The notes: a model not told the origin generated them from the letters alone. A stretch of DNA of 9,470 nucleotides from Methylorubrum extorquens (GCA_019695455.1 JAEUAC010000047.1:1-9470); one strand, 5' to 3'; positions 1-7,695 are shown, numbered from the stretch's first letter. Translations and numbers: made by a program.

Positions 1-81
1 CCCGCCCGCGCGGGTCGACCGGGGCGGCACGGGTGTGTCAAAGCGGCGACAAGCCGTGGTGAAACGGGGCGGGCCGGCCGG

Positions 82-98
82 CCGCGCGTGGCGCGCGG
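82..98. repeat. Perfect GC-rich inverted repeat upstream of the export lipoprotein gene
   Basis: CCGCGCG (82-88) and CGCGCGG (92-98) form a perfect 7-bp stem with loop TGG. If translation starts at 159, this lies in the leader or promoter region of the export gene. If it starts at 108, the repeat would cover the ribosome-binding site. No convincing -35/-10 pair is visible in 1-158. The function is unknown, and short GC repeats are common at this base composition. Confidence 0.35.
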
Positions 99-158
99 GT
101 CCGTTCGGTGGCAAAGGTCCGGCACGCTGCCGTCGGCCGATATGCGGGGTTGCAGGGC

Positions 159-1325
159 GTGAAGTTGTTTTTGGCGACGCTCGGGATCGGGTTGGCACTG
201 GCCGGCTGTTCGGCTCTGCCGACCACCGGCCCGCTGACCGATGAGGTCATGCAGGGCGGAGACACCGAGCTCGAGCGCCGCTACGTCGTCGTCGACATCG
301 ACGAGCGCGTGGCCGCGATCCTGGCACGGTATCCCGGTCCCTCGTTCCGGGCCCGCTTCGGCGATTACCGGCCCGCGCCGAACCTGCGGATCGGCATCGG
401 CGACGACGTGCGCGTGACGGTGTGGGAAGCCGCGTCCGGCGGCCTGTTCTCGTCGCCCGCCATCGACCGGTTCGGCACGGGCTCGCGCTCGGCCCTCATT
501 CCGGACCAGACCATCACGCAGGACGGCACCATCGGCGTGCCCTATGCGGGACGCATCCCCGTCGTCGGCCGCACCCCGGCCGAGGTCGAGCAGCTGGTCC
601 TGCAGAACCTCGCCGGCAAGGCGATCGAGCCCCAGGCGCTGGTCGCCGTCACGCGCAGCCTGTCGAACTCCGTCACGGTGACGGGCGAGGTGACGAACGG
701 CGCGCGCGTGCCGCTCAGCCCGCGCGGCGACCGCGTCATGGACGTGATCGGGACGGTCGGCGGCGTGCGCGGCGCCGTGGCCGAGACCTTCGTCCGGCTG
801 ACGCGCGGCAATTCCACGGCGACGGTGCCGATGGAGACCATCCTGTCCAACCCCAAGGAGAACGTGTTCCTCCGGCCGGGGGACATCCTGACGCTCGTCC
901 GCGAGCCGCAGACCTTCACGACCTTCGGGGCGATCGGCGCCAACACGGTGGTGCCGTTCAACAAGATCTCGATCACGCTGGAGGAGGCGATCGCCCGGGC
1001 CGGCGGCCTGCAGGACCTCCGTTCGGATCCGGACGGGATCTTCCTGCTGCGCTTCGAGCCGCCCTCCATCGTGCGCGAGCTGGTGCCATCCCGCGACATC
1101 GACAAGCGCGAGAAGCTGATCCCGGTCGTCTACCGGCTGTCGCTGCGGGACACGAAGAACTACTTCGTCGCCCGCACCTTCGCCATGCGGGACAAGGACG
1201 TGCTCTACGTCGCCAACGCGACGGCCGTGGAGCTGCAGAAGTTCCTGACGGTCGTGTCGACGGCGCTGACGCCCGCCACCACGGTGGCGACCTCGGCCGC
1301 CACCTCGGCCGCCTATCTCCGGTAG
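159..1325 (+). CDS. Polysaccharide export outer-membrane lipoprotein (Wza/KpsD/BexD-like, SLBB domains)
   Basis: Probable outer-membrane channel lipoprotein that exports capsular or exopolysaccharide across the outer membrane, working with the inner-membrane KpsE-like protein encoded downstream. I chose the GTG at 159 because it gives a compact lipoprotein signal peptide (MKLFLATLGIGLALAGC), with lipobox LAGC and lipidated Cys17. The +2 residue is Ser, which favours outer-membrane sorting by the E. coli rule. The ORF is also open from a GTG at 108, but that start adds 17 residues before the signal peptide and has no SD. The mature part has a Poly_export-type segment (LRIGIGDDVRVTVWE, about residues 76-90; ITQDGTIGVPYAGRIPVVGRT, about 119-139) followed by SLBB-like repeats (SVTVTGEVTNGARVPL, about 171-186; a second near 253-300). 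The Ala/Thr-rich C-terminal end could be the membrane-crossing helix. The length of 388 aa fits the family. The exact subfamily (Wza, KpsD or BexD) is not resolved. Confidence 0.88.
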   Translation: MKLFLATLGIGLALAGCSALPTTGPLTDEVMQGGDTELERRYVVVDIDERVAAILARYPGPSFRARFGDYRPAPNLRIGIGDDVRVTVWEAASGGLFSSPAIDRFGTGSRSALIPDQTITQDGTIGVPYAGRIPVVGRTPAEVEQLVLQNLAGKAIEPQALVAVTRSLSNSVTVTGEVTNGARVPLSPRGDRVMDVIGTVGGVRGAVAETFVRLTRGNSTATVPMETILSNPKENVFLRPGDILTLVREPQTFTTFGAIGANTVVPFNKISITLEEAIARAGGLQDLRSDPDGIFLLRFEPPSIVRELVPSRDIDKREKLIPVVYRLSLRDTKNYFVARTFAMRDKDVLYVANATAVELQKFLTVVSTALTPATTVATSAATSAAYLR

Positions 1326-1330
1326 GCGTC

Positions 1331-1344
1331 CGGCCTCGCGGCCG
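1331..1344. repeat. Short hairpin just after the export lipoprotein stop codon
   Basis: CGGCC (1331-1335), loop TCGC and GGCCG (1340-1344) make a perfect 5-bp stem starting six bases after the TAG stop. No T-run follows, so it is not a canonical intrinsic terminator. It is the first of three small hairpins in this gap. Confidence 0.35.
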
Positions 1345-1386
1345 CCGCAATGCGACCCTACGGCCGGGCGGTTCCCTCCGGGGGAC

Positions 1387-1428
1387 GCGGCAGGTACTCT
1401 GCCGCCCGCTGAGTCCGATGCGTCGGAC
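1387..1428. repeat. Two tandem perfect hairpins in the leader of the first kpsE-like gene
   Basis: The first hairpin is GCGGCAG (1387-1393), loop GTACT and CTGCCGC (1399-1405), a perfect 7-bp stem. The second is GTCCGA (1413-1418), loop TGCG and TCGGAC (1423-1428), a perfect 6-bp stem. They sit 33-74 bases upstream of the GTG start at 1461. They could act as a processing or stability element, an attenuator, or the remains of a terminator between the two export genes. No T-run follows either hairpin. Confidence 0.45.
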
Positions 1429-1460
1429 CCGGCGGGCCCTCCGAAAGGCGTTGCGATCCC

Positions 1461-2726
1461 GTGAGCGAGACCGTCGAGACCGAGCGCCCGGTTCAGGCGG
1501 ACGTCATCGCGCCCCAGCCGGGCGGACCCGTCGCCCGGGCGCCGGGACGCCGCGTCACGGCGCTCGCGCCCTCCTTCGAGGTCCAGGACCGGGCCAAGCA
1601 GAGCCGCTTCCGGCTGTTCGGCTCCTTCGGCCTCCTCCTCGGCTTCATCCTCCTCGTGCTGCTGCCGACGGCCGTGTCGGGCTACTATTTCTTCTTCGTC
1701 GCGTCGGACGTGTTCGTGTCCGAGGCCCGGTTCGCCGTGCGGGGCACGACGGAGAAGCTGCCGACGTCGTCCGGCAACGTGTCCATGGTGCCGTCGACCA
1801 TCACGGCGCTCAACTCGAACCAGGACGCCTACGTCGTCCAGAACTACATCGGCTCGCTGCCCATGATCGAGCGGCTGGAGAAGGACGAGAACCTGCGGAG
1901 CCTCTTCGCCCGCAACACGGTCGATCCGATCTCGCGGCTCTCCGGCGACGCGCCGCTCGAGAAGGTGCGGCACTACTGGAACCGGATGGTGACGGCCTCG
2001 GTCGATTCCCTCTCCGGCGTCGTGATCCTGGAGGTCCGGGCCTTCGCGCCGCAGGACGCGCTCGCGCTCGCCCGGGCCATCGTCACGGCGAGCGAGGAGC
2101 TGGTGAACGAGCTGTCGCGCCGCAAGCGCGCCGACGCCCTGAAGTTCGCCAACGAGGAGGTCAGCCGCGCCGAGACGCGGGTGAAGGATTCCGTCGCCGC
2201 CATGCAGGCGTTCCGCAACGAGACCGGCCTGCTCGATCCGGTGAAGTCGGCCGAGGCGGTGTCGAAGCTGGTCGCCTCGCTGCGGTCCGACCAGATCGAG
2301 CTGTCCAACGAGCTCCAGACCGCCCGGCGGACCCTGTCGGAGACCTCGCCCTCCGTGCAGGTCCTGTCGACCCGGCTGGAGGCCCTGAATTCGCAGATCC
2401 GCACCGTGTCCCGCGAGCTGACGACGACCGACGGGAAGCCCGGCGACCGGTCGGCCTCCCGGGCGCTCTCCGTCTACGAAGGGCTGATGCTGGAGCGCGA
2501 GTTCGCCGAGAAGTTCTACACGACCGTGCTCACGCTGGCCGAGACGGCGCGGGCCGAGGCGGACCGCCAGCAGCTCTATCTCGTGACCTTCGTCGAGCCG
2601 GCCCTCGCCCAGATGGCGACCTTCCCGCGGCGGGGCGCGAGCGTGCTCGTCGTGTTCGCCTGCTCCATCGCCATCTGGAGCATCCTGTCGCTGCTCGTGG
2701 CGGCCGTCCGCGACCACGACGCCTGA
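1461..2726 (+). CDS. kpsE: Capsule export inner-membrane protein, KpsE/BexC/RkpR-like (copy 1)
   Basis: Polysaccharide co-polymerase/auxiliary protein that sits in the inner membrane, spans the periplasm, and links the capsule ABC transporter to the outer-membrane channel. The cytoplasmic N-terminus (about 50 residues) is followed by a first membrane segment near residues 54-80 (LLLGFILLVLLPTAVSGYYF). The large periplasmic part contains ASDVFVSEARFAV (81-93), GVVILEVRAF (186-195) and long charged helices likely to form coiled coil (about 210-255 and 275-320). The family-typical VEPALAQMATFPRR (378-391) leads into a second membrane segment near 391-415 and a short tail. The length of 421 aa is normal. 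The GTG start is preceded by a weak AAAGG at 12 nt. It lies 135 bp after the export lipoprotein gene on the same strand, so co-expression is plausible. It is homologous to, but clearly diverged from, the convergent second copy at 2791-4026. Confidence 0.85.
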   Translation: MSETVETERPVQADVIAPQPGGPVARAPGRRVTALAPSFEVQDRAKQSRFRLFGSFGLLLGFILLVLLPTAVSGYYFFFVASDVFVSEARFAVRGTTEKLPTSSGNVSMVPSTITALNSNQDAYVVQNYIGSLPMIERLEKDENLRSLFARNTVDPISRLSGDAPLEKVRHYWNRMVTASVDSLSGVVILEVRAFAPQDALALARAIVTASEELVNELSRRKRADALKFANEEVSRAETRVKDSVAAMQAFRNETGLLDPVKSAEAVSKLVASLRSDQIELSNELQTARRTLSETSPSVQVLSTRLEALNSQIRTVSRELTTTDGKPGDRSASRALSVYEGLMLEREFAEKFYTTVLTLAETARAEADRQQLYLVTFVEPALAQMATFPRRGASVLVVFACSIAIWSILSLLVAAVRDHDA

Positions 2727-2765
2727 GGGCGGCGCGGCCGACCCGGCTGGCCGGATCGGCCCGGA

Positions 2766-2788
2766 CGGGCTCCCCTCGGGGAGGCCCG
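2766..2788. terminator. Possible bidirectional terminator between the convergent kpsE-like genes
   Basis: CGGGCTCCCC (2766-2775) pairs with GGGGAGGCCCG (2778-2788) in a 10-bp stem with one bulged G. It lies in the 64-bp gap between two converging stop codons, where a shared terminator is expected. No T-run follows on either strand, so termination here would not be classical intrinsic; the assignment rests on position and stem strength. Confidence 0.4.
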
Positions 2789-2790
2789 CC

Positions 2791-4026
2791 TCAGCCCTTG
2801 ATGGCCGCGCGGATGTAGGACAGCCCGAACCAGGCGCCGAACGAGGCGAGGCCGACCAGGAACGTGTTCCAGATGCGGCGCGGGAACTCGGGCTCCTGCG
2901 GGAGAACGGGCTCGACGAAGCTCTCGACGAAGACCTGCTGGCGCGTCGCCTCCATGCGGGACTTCTCCAGCGAGGCCGCCAGGATCGCGTAGACCTTCTC
3001 GGCCGCCGTCTGGTCGAGCGTCGCCTTGTCGTAGCTGGCCTGGCTGCGCGACAGGCTCGTCGACCCGCTCGCGCCCGTGGCGGTGAATTCGCCCTCGATC
3101 TTCGCGACCTGGGCGTTCATGGCCTCGAGCCGGGCGGAGAGGACGCGCATCTGCGGCGCGTCCGGCGACACGACGCGGCTCTGGACGCGGATCTCGTCCT
3201 CGAGCTTGATCTTCTGGCCCCGCGCCTGGGCGAGGACGAGCAGCAGCGCCTCGCCCGCCTTCTTCGGATCGAGCACGCCCTCCCGGTCGCGCACGGCGCG
3301 GACCTGCTCGCGCAGCTGCACGAGGCGCTGCTCGGCCCGGGTGACCTCCTCCTGGGCCTTGGTCACGGCGTCCCGCCGCTGGCGGAGCGACATGTCGTTG
3401 ATGAGCTGCTCGCTGTAGCGGAGCACGGTGTCGCCCAGCTTGAGCGCGTCGTCCGCCCGGTAGGCCCGCAGCCGCACGACGACGATGCCGTTGCTGTTGA
3501 CGGAGATGTGGACCATCTTGCGCCAGTAGCGCGTCAGCGCCTCGATCGGCTCGTGGGGATCGAACCGGTCCAGGAAGGTGACCTCGGGACGGGCGTACAT
3601 GCCGCGCAGGTCGAGATCCTTGTCGAGCCGTTCCACGAGCGACCGGCTCGTCATGTAGTCGACGACGACGAGCGCGTCCTGCGCCTGCTGCAGGGCGGGC
3701 AGGCCGGACATCTTGCCCAGCATGTCCGTCGCCTCGGCCGACCGGGCCTTCACGGCGAACTGGGCCTCGACGAGGTACTGGTCGGAGGCCAGGAAGCCGT
3801 AATAGACGGCGCCGCCGAGCGTCGGCAGCACGAAGACGAGGAGCGCCGACCCGAGCGCGAAGGACCGCCCGGCGCGGCCCCGGGACGAGCTCTGCCAGCC
3901 GCCGCGATTGCCGCGCACCGACAGCCGCGCCTTGCGGGCGGCGTCCTGCAGGGCCCGCGACACGCGCTGGCTGCGGTCGATCGCGAGCTCGCGCTTGCTC
4001 GCCGGAAGGGTCAGCTCGTCGGCCAT
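2791..4026 (-). CDS. kpsE: Capsule export inner-membrane protein, KpsE/RkpR-like (copy 2)
   Basis: A second polysaccharide co-polymerase-type protein, expected to bridge the KpsT/KpsM transporter and the outer-membrane exporter. The N-terminal cytoplasmic part (about 54 residues) is basic. A membrane segment follows at about 55-80 (ALLVFVLPTLGGAVYYGFLA), then ASDQYLVEAQFAV (80-92), VEALTRYWRK-like periplasmic sequence (IEALTRYWRKMVHISV, 161-176), coiled-coil helices (about 205-248 and 268-315), the family-typical FVEPVLPQEPEFPRR (370-384), and a second membrane segment at about 386-406. The length of 411 aa is normal. The ATG lies 13 bp after the stop of the kpsT-like gene, so the two form an operon; AGGA overlapping that stop is the only SD-like element. 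It shares the overall plan and many blocks with copy 1 (LPT...YY, ASD...EA.FAV, VLS.RLEA.N.Q, FVEP...FPRR), but identity is only moderate, arguing against a recent duplication. Confidence 0.86.
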   Translation of the reverse strand: MADELTLPASKRELAIDRSQRVSRALQDAARKARLSVRGNRGGWQSSSRGRAGRSFALGSALLVFVLPTLGGAVYYGFLASDQYLVEAQFAVKARSAEATDMLGKMSGLPALQQAQDALVVVDYMTSRSLVERLDKDLDLRGMYARPEVTFLDRFDPHEPIEALTRYWRKMVHISVNSNGIVVVRLRAYRADDALKLGDTVLRYSEQLINDMSLRQRRDAVTKAQEEVTRAEQRLVQLREQVRAVRDREGVLDPKKAGEALLLVLAQARGQKIKLEDEIRVQSRVVSPDAPQMRVLSARLEAMNAQVAKIEGEFTATGASGSTSLSRSQASYDKATLDQTAAEKVYAILAASLEKSRMEATRQQVFVESFVEPVLPQEPEFPRRIWNTFLVGLASFGAWFGLSYIRAAIKG

Positions 4027-4039
4027 GGCGGCAGCGGTC

Positions 4040-4693
4040 CTAGAAGTTCATGCGGCGGTACATCTCGACCGCGTCGTCCATGTTGTCGAAGCCGATGACG
4101 TTGCCGTCGGCCACCACGAGCCCCTTCGAACAGAAGGTCTTCAGGGTGTCCATGGAATGCGAGATCATGATGATGTCGCACTGGTCGCGACGGCGCGAGA
4201 ACACCTCCTCGCACTTGGCCGCGAACCGCGCGTCGCCCACCGCCGTGACCTCGTCGATGAGGTAGCAGTCGAACTCGATCGCCATGGAGAGGCCGAAGGC
4301 GAGGCGGGCCTGCATGCCGGACGAATAGGTCCGGACCGGCGCGTCCATGAAGTCGCCGAGCTCGGCGAAGTCCTCGACGAACTCCGTCACGGCATGGACG
4401 TCCTCGCCGTAGGCGCGCGCCACGAACTTCAGGTTCTCGCGGCCCGACATCATCGGGTGGAAGCCGCCCGCGAAGCCGAGCGGCCACGAGACGCGCACCT
4501 TGCGCTTGACGTGGCCGGCGCTCGGCATCTCGGTCCCGGCGATCAGGCGCATCAGGGTCGACTTGCCGGCCCCGTTGATGCCGAGGATCCCGTAGCTCGT
4601 GCCGGCGTCGAAATGGGTCCACACGTTGCGGAGCACCGTCCTCCGATGCCCGGAGATCCGATAGTGCTTGGAGACGCCGGTGAGCGTGATCAT
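4040..4693 (-). CDS. kpsT: Capsular polysaccharide ABC transporter ATP-binding protein (KpsT/RkpS-like)
   Basis: Cytoplasmic ATPase that powers polysaccharide export through an ABC-2 type permease (KpsM). It contains Walker A GINGAGKST (residues 38-46), the KpsT/Wzt-type signature YSSGMQAR (123-130) in place of LSGGQ, Walker B with catalytic Glu CYLIDEV (143-149), the D-loop-like AVGD (151-154), and the switch His in SHSMDT (His179). The ATG at 4693 gives MITLTGVSKHY, the normal beginning of this family, and a 217-aa protein of typical KpsT length. The reading frame stays open upstream to 4807, but that extension is low-complexity and unlike the family. No clear SD precedes the ATG. It is followed after 13 bp by the second kpsE-like gene. 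The partner permease kpsM, usually adjacent, is absent from the window, where a divergent formaldehyde dehydrogenase gene lies instead. Confidence 0.92.
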   Translation of the reverse strand: MITLTGVSKHYRISGHRRTVLRNVWTHFDAGTSYGILGINGAGKSTLMRLIAGTEMPSAGHVKRKVRVSWPLGFAGGFHPMMSGRENLKFVARAYGEDVHAVTEFVEDFAELGDFMDAPVRTYSSGMQARLAFGLSMAIEFDCYLIDEVTAVGDARFAAKCEEVFSRRRDQCDIIMISHSMDTLKTFCSKGLVVADGNVIGFDNMDDAVEMYRRMNF

Positions 4694-4744
4694 GCGGGAC
4701 GGTCTGTCGAGAGGGCGGTCGGGTAGCCGCCAAAGATGGCCGCA

Positions 4745-4762
4745 CGGGGGCGCGGGCCCCCG
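4745..4762. repeat. Perfect inverted repeat in the kpsT/frmA divergent region
   Basis: CGGGGGC (4745-4751), loop GCGG and GCCCCCG (4756-4762) form a perfect 7-bp stem. It ends three bases before the proposed frmA -35 element in the 128-bp divergent intergenic region. It could be an operator half-site pair or an RNA hairpin in a kpsT transcript; the sequence alone does not decide. Confidence 0.4.
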
Positions 4763-4765
4763 CGG

Positions 4766-4794
4766 TTGAGATCGCGCGCCGTCCTGTCTAGGGC
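4766..4794 (+). promoter_or_regulatory. Putative sigma70-type promoter of frmA
   Basis: TTGAGA (4766-4771), a 17-base spacer and TAGGGC (4789-4794), within GTCTAGGGC, lie 28 bases upstream of the frmA ATG. The -35 is good and the -10 is poor. Support comes from purC, whose upstream region has the same TTG-N17-GTCTAG arrangement at identical spacing. Confidence 0.35.
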
Positions 4795-4821
4795 TAGCGG
4801 ACCGCAAGCGGGAGGATCCGG

Positions 4822-5958
<1,137 letters not shown>

Positions 5959-5965
5959 GAGGAGG
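5959..5965 (+). promoter_or_regulatory. Strong ribosome-binding site directly after the frmA stop
   Basis: GAGGAGG starts on the base after the frmA TGA and contains the full AGGAGG consensus, the best SD in the window. The only start codon at proper spacing is TTG at 5971 (5 nt away). The hydrolase ATG is about 160 bases downstream, so this SD cannot serve it directly. It is the main argument for a small gene here. Confidence 0.6.
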
Positions 5966-5970
5966 CGCCG

Positions 5971-6132
5971 TTGCCCGATCCATCCTCGCGCGTGACGGAT
6001 CGCCCGACGGCACAGCGGCCCGGCGAGCGCGGCCGAACGGATGCGGCGGGAACCAGCCTGCCGCACAGGCACCCGATGGTCCGCATGCCCACCGTCATCG
6101 CGGCACCCGCCATCATGGGATCCGAGGCATGA
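5971..6132 (+). CDS. Candidate small protein, 53 aa, between frmA and the hydrolase
   Basis: Unrecognised small ORF. It starts with TTG five bases after a perfect AGGAGG and ends with TGA at 6130-6132, sharing ATGA with the hydrolase start at 6129. That arrangement is typical of translational coupling. The predicted product begins MPDPSSRVTDRPTAQRPGER, is rich in Arg, Pro and Ala in its first half, and has a His/Met-containing stretch (LPHRHPMVRMPTVIAA, residues 30-45) near the C-terminus. There is no signal peptide or membrane segment, and no domain I recognise. Third-position GC is about 80% by hand count, somewhat below the neighbouring genes, which argues mildly against strong coding selection. 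It may be a real small protein, a coupling leader that delivers ribosomes to the SD-poor hydrolase gene, or the remnant of a longer gene. Confidence 0.42.
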   Translation: MPDPSSRVTDRPTAQRPGERGRTDAAGTSLPHRHPMVRMPTVIAAPAIMGSEA

Positions 6133-6803
6133 TCGGCCCGCGCCTCCGGCCCCGGTCCGGCGGGCCCGCGCGGCAGCTCGTCGTGCTGCTGCACGGGTTC
6201 GGGGCGGACGGGACGGACCTGATCGAGATCGGCCGGGTCTGGCAGCCCTGGCTGCCGGACGCGGCCTTCGTCGCCCCGCACGCCCCCGAGCCCTGCCTCG
6301 CGGGCGGGTCCGGCCGGCAATGGTTCTCGCTGACCTTCCGCGATCCCGGCGAGCGCTGGCGGGGCGTGAACGCGGCCGCGCCGGGCCTGCAGGCGCTGCT
6401 CGACGCCGAGCTCGCCGCGGCGGGGCTCGGGCCGGAGAGCCTGGCCCTCGTCGGCTTCAGCCAGGGCGCCATGATGGCGCTCCATGCGGGCCTGCGACGG
6501 ACGCCCGCGCCGGCCGCGATCATCGGCCTGTCGGGCGCGCTCGTGCTCGAGCCGGGCGCCGGGCCCGACAGCCTCGCGGCGGCGGGCCTCTCTCGACCGC
6601 CCGTGTTCCTGGCGCATGGCGACCAGGACGACGTGATCCCGCCCGGCTCGCTCTTCGATTCGGCCGAGACCCTCGGAGCGGCCGGCATCCCGGCGGAATG
6701 GCACCTCTCGGCCGGGACGGGGCACGGGATCGACGACGGCGCGCTCCGGCACGCCGGCCTGTTCCTCCGGCGCGCCTTCGGCCTGCCGTTTCCGGCCGCG
6801 TGA
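6129..6803 (+). CDS. Alpha/beta hydrolase, phospholipase/carboxylesterase family (PF02230-like)
   Basis: Serine hydrolase of the carboxylesterase/lysophospholipase group (bacterial EstB and eukaryotic acyl-protein thioesterase relatives), probably cytosolic because no signal peptide is present. The sequence shows the oxyanion-hole region VVLLHGFGADGTDL (18-31), the nucleophile elbow GFSQGAMMAL with Ser111 (109-118), the Asp loop HGDQDDVIP with probable Asp167 (163-171), and GTGHGID with His199 (196-202). The length of 224 aa fits the family. The ATG overlaps the stop of the small upstream ORF. Its own GAGG lies only one base from the ATG, so coupling is likely. Being in the frmA operon suggests a link to formaldehyde or thioester metabolism. 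It lacks the GHSMGG motif and length of classical S-formylglutathione hydrolases, so that role is only a hypothesis. The substrate is unknown. Confidence 0.88.
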   Translation: MIGPRLRPRSGGPARQLVVLLHGFGADGTDLIEIGRVWQPWLPDAAFVAPHAPEPCLAGGSGRQWFSLTFRDPGERWRGVNAAAPGLQALLDAELAAAGLGPESLALVGFSQGAMMALHAGLRRTPAPAAIIGLSGALVLEPGAGPDSLAAAGLSRPPVFLAHGDQDDVIPPGSLFDSAETLGAAGIPAEWHLSAGTGHGIDDGALRHAGLFLRRAFGLPFPAA

Positions 6804-6809
6804 GGCCGG
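6792..6809. repeat. Inverted repeat at the hydrolase/aldolase convergent end
   Basis: CCGGCC (6792-6797), six bases including the hydrolase TGA, and GGCCGG (6804-6809) form a perfect 6-bp stem. The two convergent genes are only 12 bp apart, so any terminator must overlap coding ends as this does. No T-run is present, so it is a weak candidate for termination. Confidence 0.25.
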
Positions 6810-6815
6810 GCGGCC

Positions 6816-7595
6816 CTAGAGGGCTCCGGCGGCGGTCAGCATGGCGGTCGCGCCGGCCCGCAGGAAGGCGACGTCGCTGCCCACCGCGATGAAGTCGTAG
6901 CCGAAGCCCGCGAAGGTCGCGGCCCGCTCGCCCGACTGGGCGTAGATGCCGGCGCCCTTGCCGGCCGCCTTCGCCCGGGCCACGGCGTGCCGGATGGCCG
7001 TGTCGACCTCCGCCCCCGTCGCGTCGAGCTTGGCGCCGCGCGAGAGCCCGATGGAGAGGTCGGACGGTCCGATGAAGATCGCGTCGATCCCGTCGACGGC
7101 CAGGATCGCGTCGATGGAATCGAGGGCCTCGCGCGTCTCGATCATGGCGAAGCTCTTCGTGAAGCCGTTGGCCCCGGCGAAATACGCGTCGAAGCCGAGC
7201 CCCGTGAGCACGATCGCCGGATGCGGCCCCCAGCTCCGCTCGCCCTGCGGCGGGTACTTCACGGAGCCCGCGAACGCCTTCGCGTCCGCGACCGTGTTGA
7301 TCATGGGCGCGATGATGCCGGACGCGCCCGCATCCATCAGCCGCGAGGCGACGGAGAACTCGCCGACCGGGATGCGGGGGATGCAGGGCTTGCCGGCGGC
7401 GGCCACCAGCGGGATGGCGCGCGTGGCGGCCAGGAAGTCGATGACGCCGTGCTGCATGTCGAGGACGACGGCCTCGAACCCCGCCTCCCGGGCGAGGTAG
7501 CCGGGGATGGAGGGCTCGGGGAGGCCGCACCAGGCGGAGAAGACGGGCTTGCCCCGCCCCCAGGCTTCGGACAGCTTCTCGACCGACGATCCCAC
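6816..7595 (-). CDS. HpcH/HpaI family class II aldolase (2-keto-3-deoxy acid aldolase type)
   Basis: Metal-dependent pyruvate aldolase of the HpaI/GarL family, which cleaves 4-hydroxy-2-oxo acids to pyruvate and an aldehyde. Residues matching the E. coli HpaI set appear at a constant offset of four: Asp46 and His49 in LDMQHG (catalytic His), Arg74 in PRIPV, Glu153 in MIETRE (metal) and Asp179 in GPSDLS (metal). The core motif DAGASGIIAPMINT (88-101) is intact. The length of 259 aa is normal. The start is GTG at 7595, with an excellent SD (GGGAGGG on the - strand, 7607-7601, 5 nt spacing). It stands alone: no transporter, dehydratase or ring-cleavage gene is nearby to reveal the natural substrate, so I do not choose between 4-hydroxy-2-oxoheptanedioate, 2-dehydro-3-deoxyglucarate and related compounds. 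Confidence 0.9.
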   Translation of the reverse strand: MGSSVEKLSEAWGRGKPVFSAWCGLPEPSIPGYLAREAGFEAVVLDMQHGVIDFLAATRAIPLVAAAGKPCIPRIPVGEFSVASRLMDAGASGIIAPMINTVADAKAFAGSVKYPPQGERSWGPHPAIVLTGLGFDAYFAGANGFTKSFAMIETREALDSIDAILAVDGIDAIFIGPSDLSIGLSRGAKLDATGAEVDTAIRHAVARAKAAGKGAGIYAQSGERAATFAGFGYDFIAVGSDVAFLRAGATAMLTAAGAL

Positions 7596-7619
7596 GGCAA
7601 CCCTCCCGGGCGGCGCGAT

Positions 7620-7656
7620 CGGCCGCCTTCGGGCCAGGAAGGCGCGTCGGCGGCCG
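7620..7656. repeat. Overlapping alternative inverted repeats at the aldolase promoter
   Basis: An outer pair, CGGCCGCC (7620-7627) with GGCGGCCG (7649-7656), is a perfect 8-bp match. An alternative inner pair, CGCCTTC (7624-7630) with GAAGGCG (7638-7644), is a perfect 7-bp match. They share 7624-7627, so they cannot both form fully. They lie in the spacer, -10 and leader region of the aldolase promoter. Confidence 0.35.
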
Positions 7657-7663
7657 CTGTCAA
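7635..7663 (-). promoter_or_regulatory. Putative promoter of the aldolase gene
   Basis: Reading the - strand, a perfect TTGACA (7663-7658) is followed after 17 bases by TTCCTG (7640-7635), a weak -10. The implied start of transcription would leave a leader of about 30 bases containing the SD. The perfect -35 in such GC-rich sequence is the main support. Confidence 0.4.
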
Positions 7664-7695
7664 GCCGCGCCGGGGCGGGGCGGCCCCCGGTCGGA

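Noticed and set aside
422..2818. A 798-codon + strand open frame across both export genes
   Set aside because: It is an out-of-frame shadow of two well-supported genes, is dominated by Arg/Gly/Pro, and shows no domain. Long stop-free shadow frames are expected at about 70% GC.
4694..4807. Upstream extension of the kpsT-like ORF to 4807
   Set aside because: KpsT proteins begin essentially at MI.L..VSK.Y. The extension is unlike the family and would overlap the proposed frmA promoter.
6129..6803. Calling the hydrolase S-formylglutathione hydrolase (fghA/frmB)
   Set aside because: The nucleophile motif (GFSQGA) and length are those of the phospholipase/carboxylesterase family, not of esterase D-type enzymes. 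Only genome context suggests that role.
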